From NCBI GenBank assembly GCA_963771905.1, contig CAVYVI010000003.1:62001-126000 (forward strand): 64,000 nt of DNA, given 5' to 3'. Origin of the DNA: Palsa-147 sp963771905. Its GTDB lineage: Bacteria; Acidobacteriota; Terriglobia; Acidiferrales; UBA7541. Positions 26,875 through 33,973 of the stretch are shown piece by piece. The notes beneath the pieces are model-generated. The model saw only the letters and a program-made list of their open reading frames with translations. It was not told the DNA's origin and did no database searches. Numbering within the stretch: position 1 is the stretch's first letter; the number at the start of each line of letters is the position of its first letter. The translations under genes and the position numbers were made by a program.

Positions 26875-27942
26875 ATGCACGATTTTCTCGATCATCCGCG
26901 AACCGTTCGGCCCGGCGAAGAACTCGATCTCGCCCGGCTCGCGCCCTTCCTCCTGGAGCATTTTCCCTGGAGCACCGGACGCATCGCTGTCGAGCAATTT
27001 CCCAGCGGCCATTCCAACTTGACATACCTTGTACATCTCGGTGAGCGCGAGTTCGTGCTGCGCCGGCCGCCCTTCGGCAGCAAAGTCAAGACTGCGCACG
27101 ACATGGGCCGCGAGTATCGCGTCCTCTCGAAGCTGCACCCCGCTTATTCCCCGGCGCCCGAGGTCTTGCTCTACTGCGACGACGAATCCGTCATCGGCGC
27201 GCCCTTCTACGTGATGGCGCCCATTCGAGGCGTCATTATTCGCAGAGATCCGCCAACCGGCCTGGAATTACCGCCGGAAACGGCGCGCCACCTCAGTGAA
27301 TCCTTCATCGACAATCTCGCTCGCCTTCATTCGCTCGACTACGCAGCCATCGGACTTGGCGATCTGGGGAAGCCGCTGGGCTATCTGGAGCGCCAGGTGC
27401 GCGGTTGGACCGAGCGCTATCACGGCTCGAAGACTCACGAGCTCCCGGAGGTCGAGCGCATCTCCGCGTGGATGAAAGAGAACATGCCTTCAACCGGCGC
27501 GGCGGCGCTGGTCCACAACGACTACAAGTACGACAACGTCGTGCTTGATCCCGCGGACATCACAAAAATCATTGGCATGCTGGATTGGGAGATGAGCACG
27601 ATCGGAGACCCGCTCTCCGATCTTGGCGGCGCGCTCGCATACTGGATTGATCCAAACGACCCTGAAGAATTGCTGAACATCCGCTGGTGCCCATCCACGT
27701 ATCCCGGAAGCCTTACGCGAGCGCAGCTCGTCGAGCGTTACGCAAAAGCGAGTGGCCGCGACGTTTCAAGCCTTGTCTTCTATCTCGTGTTTGCGCGATT
27801 CAAAGTCGCCGTTATCGTTCAGCAAATCTATTACCGCTATCACCAGGGACTGACGAAGGACCCACGTTTCGCGGCGATGCCGGACGTCGTGAAGATTCTT
27901 TTGCGCGCCTCTCTTCAGTCCGCCGAAACCAACTCCATCTGA
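26875..27942 (+). CDS. APH-type phosphotransferase, ACAD10/11- and LvaA-like kinase
   Basis: A 355-residue kinase-fold protein. The ATP-site lysine region is EFVLRRPP (about 59-66), the catalytic loop is VHNDYKYDN (His214, Asp216, Asn221), and the metal-binding Asp is in GMLDWEMSTIGDP (Asp237). The WExSTxGDPxxDL block is characteristic of the APH domain fused to acyl-CoA dehydrogenase in ACAD10 and ACAD11, and of LvaA in levulinate catabolism, which phosphorylates 4-hydroxyacyl-CoA. It is not expected to be an antibiotic-resistance enzyme. The ATG at 26875 is used; the longer frame from 26536 overlaps the previous gene and is not credible. It is the last gene of the plus-strand operon. Confidence 0.85.
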   Translation: MHDFLDHPRTVRPGEELDLARLAPFLLEHFPWSTGRIAVEQFPSGHSNLTYLVHLGEREFVLRRPPFGSKVKTAHDMGREYRVLSKLHPAYSPAPEVLLYCDDESVIGAPFYVMAPIRGVIIRRDPPTGLELPPETARHLSESFIDNLARLHSLDYAAIGLGDLGKPLGYLERQVRGWTERYHGSKTHELPEVERISAWMKENMPSTGAAALVHNDYKYDNVVLDPADITKIIGMLDWEMSTIGDPLSDLGGALAYWIDPNDPEELLNIRWCPSTYPGSLTRAQLVERYAKASGRDVSSLVFYLVFARFKVAVIVQQIYYRYHQGLTKDPRFAAMPDVVKILLRASLQSAETNSI

Positions 27943-27964
27943 AGCTTTCGCGTTTGGAGCGGTT

Positions 27965-28429
27965 TCATTCAGGATAAAAGCGCAGGATCCATTCCGCCAC
28001 GCAGCACGGCTTGTCCGAGCCCTCGCACTCGACCGTGAACGAAAACACGGCCTCGACGGCATTGGCAACGTCTCGAATGGAGTCAAGCGTGACGCGCGCG
28101 CGAATTCGCGACCCGGATCGCACCGCCGCGGGAAAGCGCAGGCGGTTCAATCCGTAATTCACGCTCATCCTCAGGCCCCGCACATCAATCACTTGATCCA
28201 TCAGGTGGCCGAGCAGCGAGAGCGTCAGAAACCCGTGCGCGATTGTCGTGCCGTACGGCGATTCCCGCGCCGCTCGCTCGCGGTCCACGTGAATCCATTG
28301 GCGGTCTTCGATGGTTTCAGCGAACTGGCCGATGCGCTCCTGCGTGACGACAAACCAGTCGCTCACGCCGATTTCCTGGCCCACTCGGCCTTTCAACGAA
28401 TGCACGGATTCGATGACGGGCGCGGCCAT
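27965..28429 (-). CDS. MaoC-family hydratase/dehydratase
   Basis: A single-hotdog (R)-specific enoyl-CoA hydratase-like protein of about 154 residues. The signature is FAETIEDRQWIHVDRERA with catalytic Asp and His, followed by GTTIAHGFLTLSLL, the hydratase-2 motif. It hydrates 2-enoyl-CoA to the (R)-3-hydroxy form or acts in reverse. ATG 28429 is preferred, giving a 4-nt gap after the upstream gene; ATG 28456 would overlap that gene by 23 nt. It is the last gene of the minus-strand operon and converges with the kinase gene over only 22 nt. Confidence 0.85.
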   Translation of the reverse strand: MAAPVIESVHSLKGRVGQEIGVSDWFVVTQERIGQFAETIEDRQWIHVDRERAARESPYGTTIAHGFLTLSLLGHLMDQVIDVRGLRMSVNYGLNRLRFPAAVRSGSRIRARVTLDSIRDVANAVEAVFSFTVECEGSDKPCCVAEWILRFYPE

Positions 28430-28433
28430 GGTC

Positions 28434-29210
28434 TTACTCGAGAAGATCGGGTTCATCGTGAATGATGCGTGCGAGCATCGGCTGGCACTGGAACCAGCCC
28501 GCGAGGTGTGAGCCGATCTGCTCGCGCGTGGCTGCCGCGTGTGCGGGCTCGATCTTCACCGGCTCGCCGGCAGCCTCCGCCAGAAGCTGCGCCTGGCAGC
28601 TCCGGTCCATCGTAATGAACCACCACAACGCTTCATCGACGGTTTCGCCGACGGTCAAAAGTCCGTGATTGCGCAAAATCGCAGCTTTCTTTTTTCCGAG
28701 CGCCTGGGCGATGCGTTCGCCTTCGGATGTTTCGTAGACCACGCCGGTGAAATCCGCGAATACTGCGTGATCCTCATAGAACGCGCACGAGTCCTGCGTG
28801 ATGGGGTCGAGCAGCCGTCCGAGCGACGCCCACGATTTCCCATACATCGAGTGAGCATGCGCCGCGGCCATCACATCCGGCCGCGCCGCGTGCACTTGCG
28901 AATGTATGGCAAACGCCGCTGCGTTCACCGGATACTTGCCCTCCACCACTTCTCCTCTCCGATCCACCAGAATCAGGTTCGACGCGCGAATCTGGCCGAA
29001 GTGCACGCCAAACGGATTCACCCAGAAGTGATCGTGGCGCTCTGGGTCGCGGGCTGTGATGTGGCCCGCGACTCCTTCGTCGAATCCGAATCGGGCAAAA
29101 AGCCGGAACGCCGCGGCCAGCCTCTGCTTGCGGTGTTTCCGTTCCTCTGCGGCCGTCGCGAACGTCGGCGGCCTTGGAATGTTCAATACGTTGGCCTGTG
29201 TCTGCGCCAT
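28434..29210 (-). CDS. Class II aldolase/adducin-family protein
   Basis: A 258-residue protein with the class II aldolase fold. Metal-binding histidines are in AAHAHSMYGK and in RNHGLLTVGETVDEA; the N-terminal GVAGHITARDPERHDHFWVN region binds the phosphate or carboxylate of the substrate in relatives. The family includes sugar-phosphate aldolases, epimerases and decarboxylases, and also members of unknown role in acyl-CoA gene clusters, as here. The frame is open to 29354, but GGAGGGTGAT directly before ATG 29210 (MAQTQANVLNIP) decides the start. It lies 31 nt after the acyl-CoA dehydrogenase gene. Confidence 0.85.
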   Translation of the reverse strand: MAQTQANVLNIPRPPTFATAAEERKHRKQRLAAAFRLFARFGFDEGVAGHITARDPERHDHFWVNPFGVHFGQIRASNLILVDRRGEVVEGKYPVNAAAFAIHSQVHAARPDVMAAAHAHSMYGKSWASLGRLLDPITQDSCAFYEDHAVFADFTGVVYETSEGERIAQALGKKKAAILRNHGLLTVGETVDEALWWFITMDRSCQAQLLAEAAGEPVKIEPAHAAATREQIGSHLAGWFQCQPMLARIIHDEPDLLE

Positions 29211-29241
29211 ATCACCCTCCTTCACCCGAAAGTTCCAGCGC

Positions 29242-30471
29242 CTACCGTGGCGCCGATTGCGCGCGCGGTTTTTCCCATTTGCGAAGTTCCTGCTTCGCGA
29301 TCGCTTCGATGTGCACTTCATCCGGGCCGTCCGCGAGTCGCAGCGTGCGGACACCCGCCCACGCCGCCGCCAAAAACGTGTCCTGCGACACGCCGGCGCC
29401 GCCGTGCGCCTGGATCGCGCGATCGAGAACGCGCAATGTCACGTGCGGCGCGACGACCTTGATCATCGCAATTTCCGCCCGCGCGCCTTTGTTTCCGGCC
29501 GTGTCCATCATGTGCGCCGCTTTCAGCGTCAGCAGCCTCGCTTGATCGATCTCCATCCGCGAATGCGCGATGTCCGCTCGAATCGTGCCCTGTTCCGCGA
29601 GCGGCTTGCCGAATGCCACGCGCGACTCGACGCGCTTGCACATCAATTCCAGCGCGCGCTCCGCCGTTCCGATGCAGCGCATGCAGTGATGGATGCGTCC
29701 GGGCCCCAGGCGTCCCTGGGCAATCTCAAATCCGCGCCCTTCACCCAGAAGCAGATTCGTCGTCGGCACGCGCACGTTCGTGAACGTCACTTCGGCGTGC
29801 CCGTGCGGCGCGTGGTCGTAACCAAAAACGGAAAGCAGCCGCTCGATTTTCACTCCCGGCGCGTCCATCGGCACCAGGATCATCGACTGCTGCTTGTACA
29901 CCGGCGCCGACGGATCCGTCTTGCCCATGAAGATGGCGATCTTGCAACGCGGATCTCCCGCGCCCGAAGTCCACCACTTGCGCCCGTTAATCACATACTC
30001 TTTTCCGTCGCGGACGATGCTGGCTTCGATATTCGTCGCGTCTGAAGACGCCACCGCCGGTTCGGTCATCGCAAAACACGATCGGATCTCGCCCTCTAGC
30101 AATGGCTTGAGCCAGCGAAATTTCTGCTCCGCAGTCCCGTAACGCACCAGCACTTCCATGTTGCCGGTGTCCGGCGCCGAGCAGTTGAACACCTCCGCGG
30201 CCATCTCGCTGCGCCCCATGATCTCTGCCAGCGGCGCGTATTCCAGATTGGTGAGCCCGGCGCCGTACTCGTTGTTGTCTGGAAGAAACAAATTCCAGAG
30301 CCCGACGGCACGCGCTTTCGGTTTCACTTCCTCCATAATCCGCGTCGGCGTCCACCGATTCTGCGCGATCTCGTCGTGATAGCGCTTCTCGTTCGGATAG
30401 ACGTACTTGTCCATGAAGTCTTGCAGGCGCCGCTGCAGTTCCTGCACTTTTTCGCTGAGTTCGAATTCCAC
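29242..30471 (-). CDS. Acyl-CoA dehydrogenase of ACAD10/11 (LvaC-like) type
   Basis: A 409-residue dehydrogenase-fold FAD protein. It carries CFAMTEPAVASSDATNIEA (FAD site), NGRKWWTSGAGDPRCKIAIFMG, helix G as GRLGPGRIHHCMR, and the C-terminal RTLRLADGPDEVHIEAIAKQEL. The GRIHHCMR and LADGPDEVH blocks set the ACAD10/11 branch apart from classical enzymes, with Asp instead of the usual catalytic Glu at the EGTS position. In eukaryotes this domain is fused to the APH kinase and takes part in 4-hydroxyacid catabolism; here the kinase is a separate gene in the converging operon. Located 9 nt after the enoyl-CoA hydratase gene. Confidence 0.9.
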   Translation of the reverse strand: MEFELSEKVQELQRRLQDFMDKYVYPNEKRYHDEIAQNRWTPTRIMEEVKPKARAVGLWNLFLPDNNEYGAGLTNLEYAPLAEIMGRSEMAAEVFNCSAPDTGNMEVLVRYGTAEQKFRWLKPLLEGEIRSCFAMTEPAVASSDATNIEASIVRDGKEYVINGRKWWTSGAGDPRCKIAIFMGKTDPSAPVYKQQSMILVPMDAPGVKIERLLSVFGYDHAPHGHAEVTFTNVRVPTTNLLLGEGRGFEIAQGRLGPGRIHHCMRCIGTAERALELMCKRVESRVAFGKPLAEQGTIRADIAHSRMEIDQARLLTLKAAHMMDTAGNKGARAEIAMIKVVAPHVTLRVLDRAIQAHGGAGVSQDTFLAAAWAGVRTLRLADGPDEVHIEAIAKQELRKWEKPRAQSAPR

Positions 30472-30480
30472 CTGAATCGC

Positions 30481-31314
30481 CTATCTGCCGGCAAACTTGG
30501 GAGCCCGCTTCTCGAGGAAATGCGCCACGCCTTCCTTGAAATCCTCGCTTTTCAGGCTTGCCAGCATCTCTCGTTCCGACACTTCAAACGCCTCGCCGAG
30601 CGTCTGGAACATCGCATCGTACACCTGCTTCTTCATCACGCGTAGCGACCGCGGGCTGACTCCCGCGGCCACGTCCCGCGCGTATTCCTGCACCTTCTCC
30701 ATGAAAACAGCCTGCGGAAAGACCTGGTTCACCAGTCCCATTCGCATCGCTTCATTGGCGTCGATCATCCGCGCCGAAAATAACAGATCAAGCGCGTGCG
30801 CCACCCCCACGAGCCGCGGCAACATCCACGCCATTCCGTATTCGGCGATCAATCCGCGCCGCGAGAAAGCCGTTCCGAATCGCGCTGTATCCGAAGCGAA
30901 CCGCAGATCGCAATACAGCGCGATCACCAGTCCGAGTCCAACCACCGGACCGTTGATTGCCCCGATGACCGGTTTTCCGACGGCAGGAAAATACGAGTAC
31001 TTCCTTCGAAAGTCGGCTCGCACGCTTTCGTCTGGCGCCGCGCCGCTGCTCCGCAGTGCCTGCTCGCGCCCTTTCTCATCCAGGCCATGCTCCGCCACCG
31101 AGCTCAAGAGCGACATGTCCGCACCCGCGCAGAATCCTCGGCCCGCGCCCGTAAGCACGATCACGCGCACGCCGTCGTCGCGCTCGGCTTCCTCGATGGC
31201 CAGCCGCACCTCCCGTTCCATCGTCGCCGTCCACGCGTTCAGCTTGTCCGGCCGGTTCAACGTGATCGTCGCCACACGGTCCGCAACGCCGTACAGGGTC
31301 TCCACATTTGGCAT
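30481..31314 (-). CDS. Enoyl-CoA hydratase/isomerase (crotonase family)
   Basis: A 277-residue crotonase. Oxyanion-hole motifs are GRGFCAGADMSLL and INGPVVGLGLVIALYCDLRFAS; the segment FSRRGLIAEYGMAWMLPRLVG carries an acidic residue (Glu) where hydratases have the second catalytic Glu. The start is ATG 31314; an ATG at 31335 overlaps the -10 box TATAAT (31330-31325, minus strand), so the mRNA is probably leaderless or nearly so. It is first in the minus-strand operon with the ACAD10/11-type dehydrogenase, aldolase-like protein and MaoC hydratase, and is controlled from the divergent region holding motif copy C. Confidence 0.88.
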   Translation of the reverse strand: MPNVETLYGVADRVATITLNRPDKLNAWTATMEREVRLAIEEAERDDGVRVIVLTGAGRGFCAGADMSLLSSVAEHGLDEKGREQALRSSGAAPDESVRADFRRKYSYFPAVGKPVIGAINGPVVGLGLVIALYCDLRFASDTARFGTAFSRRGLIAEYGMAWMLPRLVGVAHALDLLFSARMIDANEAMRMGLVNQVFPQAVFMEKVQEYARDVAAGVSPRSLRVMKKQVYDAMFQTLGEAFEVSEREMLASLKSEDFKEGVAHFLEKRAPKFAGR

Positions 31315-31324
31315 AGTGAGCGGG

Positions 31325-31378
31325 ATTATATACAATGCCCGTCACGTTAGTCACATTCATCTGTGTGTGACTCTCTGA
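31325..31378. promoter_or_regulatory. Divergent promoter region with operator-like motif, copy C
   Basis: Minus strand -10 TATAAT at 31330-31325 serves the enoyl-CoA hydratase operon. GTTAGTCACA (31346-31355), 15 nt, CTCTCTGA (31371-31378) aligns with the tetR-promoter motif with identical spacing. It contains AGTCACA (31349-31355) and TGTGACT (31366-31372), a perfect 7-bp inverted repeat. The site covers the expected -35 region of the minus promoter and lies 60 nt before the plus-strand hydrolase start. Confidence 0.6.
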
Positions 31379-31437
31379 TTCTATGATCTTCTCCGCGCGC
31401 ACCCTGACCGCAACCATCTCCCGCAGCCGGAGGATCC

Positions 31438-32235
31438 ATGTCCTTCGTTAATAATCACTGCGCCAAAATTTATTGGGATGAAGAAGGCTCCGGCGAACCT
31501 TTGCTGCTCATCATGGGCCTCGGCTATGCCTCCAACATGTGGCATCGCAGCCGCCCGGCTCTTGCGAAACTGTATCGCACCGTCGCTTTCGATAATCGTG
31601 GCGTTGGTCAAAGCGATGCGCCTGCGGGCGTGTATTCCATCGCGTTGATGGCCTCCGATGCGGCTGCCGTACTCGATGCGGCAGGCGTCGATAGCGCGCA
31701 CGTATTCGGCGTTTCCATGGGTGGCATGATTGCCCAGGAATTTGCGCTTCAATATCCGAAACGCGTGCGCTCGCTGATTCTGGGTTGCACTGCCTCAGGC
31801 GGAACCCATGCCGTAAAAGCCGAGCCTGAAGCGTTGCAAATTCTCAGGCGCCGGGGCATGTCCCCGAGTGAATTGAGCGAGGCCATCATGCCCTTCATTT
31901 ATGACGCTGCTACTTCGCGCAGCCTCATTGACGAAGATATGGCCATCCGCATGAAGTGGTATCCGACTCTGCAGGGATACACAGGCCAAATTCAAGGGAT
32001 TCTCGGCTGGGAAGCTTACAGCCGCATCGACCAAATCACGGCTCCGACGCTCGTCATTCACGGCGAGACCGACAGGCTCATTCCGGCCGCGAACGCCCGA
32101 TTGATCGCCAATCGTATACCCGGCGCCAAGCTCGTATTGATCCCTCGTGCGAGCCACATTTTCGAGACCGACCGGCCCGGCATAGCAAATCGCGCAATCA
32201 TGGAATTTCTCGCCGCACATCCTGATCGTCCGTAG
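31438..32235 (+). CDS. Alpha/beta-fold hydrolase
   Basis: A 265-residue hydrolase with nucleophile elbow GVSMGGMIAQ (Ser about residue 92), oxyanion region LIMGLGYASNMW, strand-turn FDNRGVGQSDAP, an acidic residue in HGETDRLIP (about 204-212), and His in SHIFETD (about 239). These give a complete Ser-Asp-His triad. Esterases, lactonases and C-C hydrolases share this pattern, so the substrate is open. GGAGG at 31430-31434 precedes ATG 31438. It is divergent from the enoyl-CoA hydratase operon across motif copy C and is probably part of the same regulon, perhaps releasing the free acid from an ester or lactone (inference). Confidence 0.88.
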   Translation: MSFVNNHCAKIYWDEEGSGEPLLLIMGLGYASNMWHRSRPALAKLYRTVAFDNRGVGQSDAPAGVYSIALMASDAAAVLDAAGVDSAHVFGVSMGGMIAQEFALQYPKRVRSLILGCTASGGTHAVKAEPEALQILRRRGMSPSELSEAIMPFIYDAATSRSLIDEDMAIRMKWYPTLQGYTGQIQGILGWEAYSRIDQITAPTLVIHGETDRLIPAANARLIANRIPGAKLVLIPRASHIFETDRPGIANRAIMEFLAAHPDRP

Positions 32236-32391
32236 CGCTCCCCGGCGTAGATCGCACTTTCCGCCCGACACAACGAGTTCCTCCTCGCCGTCATCGAATT
32301 TTTCCGCGGCCGGCGCTTCATTTGCAAACATTCCCCCGAGCCCGCGCTGCCAAGAATGACTTCTGGCCTCCGGCCGCCAACCGAAAAATCG

Positions 32392-32886
32392 CTACGCCGA
32401 AATTCGCTTCGCGCGCAGGACTTCCTGTTCCCGCCATTCCACCCACGTCAGGTAAATCAGGCCGGCATCGAAAATCGTGAGAAGCAGCATCGCGATCGAA
32501 TGCGTGTGGCTGTACCAATAAATTTGATAGGCGCCAAAGATGGAGAAAACGAAGATCGTAAGCGGGTAGGCCCACATCGCGTTCATCCACGGCGCAATCA
32601 CGAGCACAACCTTCGTGGCCCCGTGCGACAGCAGATACAACGATGCGAACGTGCGGTTGCCGCTCAGCAGCGTCTCCGACGCCCGCAGCAAGTGAATGGC
32701 GATGAAGTCCCGAGAATCGCTCGAGAGCTCGTGCTGGCAGAGAATCCTTACCATCGCGTTCGTTGCCGACGGGTGAATGAACCAGAGCAGCACGCCGCCG
32801 ATGGTTTCGAACACGCCGTCGATTCCTTTGAGCGCGATCCCGGCCCGAAATGTGCCCTTAACAAGGCTATGGATTTGCGGCTTCAT
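32392..32886 (-). CDS. DUF2127-type integral membrane protein
   Basis: About 164 residues with four hydrophobic helices. The N-terminal FRAGIALKGIDGVFETIGGVLLW matches the start of DUF2127 proteins, and later helices TKVVLVIAPWMNAMWAYPLTIFVF and MLLLTIFDAGLIYLTWVEW fit the family. The family has no known function. The frame is open to a TTG at 32943, but the conserved part begins at MKPQIHSLVKGTF, so ATG 32886 is chosen. It stands alone. Confidence 0.7.
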   Translation of the reverse strand: MKPQIHSLVKGTFRAGIALKGIDGVFETIGGVLLWFIHPSATNAMVRILCQHELSSDSRDFIAIHLLRASETLLSGNRTFASLYLLSHGATKVVLVIAPWMNAMWAYPLTIFVFSIFGAYQIYWYSHTHSIAMLLLTIFDAGLIYLTWVEWREQEVLRAKRISA

Positions 32887-33096
32887 CAGCGAATCATACG
32901 ACGTCGCGACGCTGCTCGCTCCCACCTGCGCGACAATCGTCAAGCACCATGGTCCCTCTATTCAAGAACCGAGCGAACACGCTTGGCGAATTATGAATTC
33001 TGGCGAAGGGCGAGTGCAGCTAAAGGTCACACCGTGGCGGCACAGATACACCGGGAAAACAATTACAAACGGAAATGGAAAAAATATTTGGCGGAT

Positions 33097-33116
33097 GAGT
33101 CTGTAAGCCGGATTCT
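33097..33116 (-). other. Fragment resembling the 3' end of RNase P RNA (possible attachment site)
   Basis: The minus strand reads AGAATCCGGCTTACAGACTC, which agrees with the conserved 3' end of bacterial rnpB (GAA-Y-CCGGCTTACAGACT). The rest of an RNase P RNA (P4 strand GAGGAAAGTCC, GGGTAGGC region) is absent from the next 400 nt. A short rnpB 3' end without the gene is what an integrated element leaves at one boundary. Confidence 0.35.
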
Positions 33117-33534
33117 CTGACCGGCCAAAATCGCTCTTTTTGAACCAAGCACTTACGGAAAACGCGCGACTTACACCGTCAACTGTGTCAGTGAAATCAA
33201 TGGTGCTCGGATAGCGGGCACACGGTGGGCACACGATTTCGGAGGCGTGAACAGAGCGTGAGAGCTTCAACTATCCACTCACCTGATTTCGCCGACCTTG
33301 ATCCCACGAAGAGCGATACGCTTCCGAACGAGAAAATGTGAAGTATCACTGCTGCGTGCATGCTTCTGGGCGCGGATATTCAAACGGTGAGTGGCACCGA
33401 TTTTCCGCATGGCTCAGCAACTCCCGGCGCGCAGCCGAAAAAGGTCAACAAAAAAACACGTAGAGGACCCAATCGAGCGGCGCTGGTTGCGCCGCCCGGA
33501 TTGCTCCACGGGGCCGATCTCGACCGTCCGCTGT

Positions 33535-33609
33535 CACGACTCGGCTCCGCTGGTTCGAGACCTTCTGGAGCCTTTCTGACCACTGTCGCGTGCCATCTGG
33601 CGAGCGGGC
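33535..33609 (+). repeat. 75-nt imperfect direct repeat, copy 1
   Basis: Begins CACGACTCGGCTCCGC and ends ATCTGGCGAGCGGGC. Matches 37354-37428 without gaps at 58 of 75 positions. Lies 365 nt before the TonB-receptor gene. Confidence 0.75.
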
Positions 33610-33973
33610 CGAGCCTGCCGTGGCGCACGACTGCCCCTAGTGGTAGCCTGCAAGCCTTGTGATGACTGCTGCTGATAATGTATCTATCGCCGGGTCCAAG
33701 AAAATTCACCATTGGAAAGCCTTCCGGTCCAAGCTCACGAACGGTAGTGGCCAAGACCCGTGGAAAGTAGCGTTTCGAGAATATTTCCACCCGCGGGTCC
33801 TTACGTGAAGACTTTCATGGACGTGCCAGTTGGCGACGCGCTGCTCTACGTTGATTCGCGCGGACGCGTGGGTCTCTTAATCAACGAACGCGATTTTTCG
33901 AAAACCTATAAGATTTCGTCCCCGGTTTCAGTTTTTATTCCTCGCAAAAGGCGAATAAATCCAAGGAGGCTCC

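Larger units (their letters stand above)
32944..33973. other. Intergenic region without supported genes
   Basis: About 1 kb with no convincing coding frame. It holds a 20-nt match to the complement of the RNase P RNA 3' end (33097-33116) and copy 1 of a 75-nt repeat (33535-33609). Composition between about 33120 and 33340 is less GC-rich than the flanking genes, as in integration junctions. Confidence 0.5.

Noticed and set aside
33117..33500. A complete, divergent rnpB on the minus strand
   Set aside because: The conserved GAGGAAAGTCC and GGGTAGGC regions are absent; only the last 20 nt match.
33535..33560. tRNA-like GGTTCGAGACC in the 75-nt repeat
   Set aside because: It looks like a T-arm at first sight, but no acceptor stem, anticodon arm or second arm can be formed around it.
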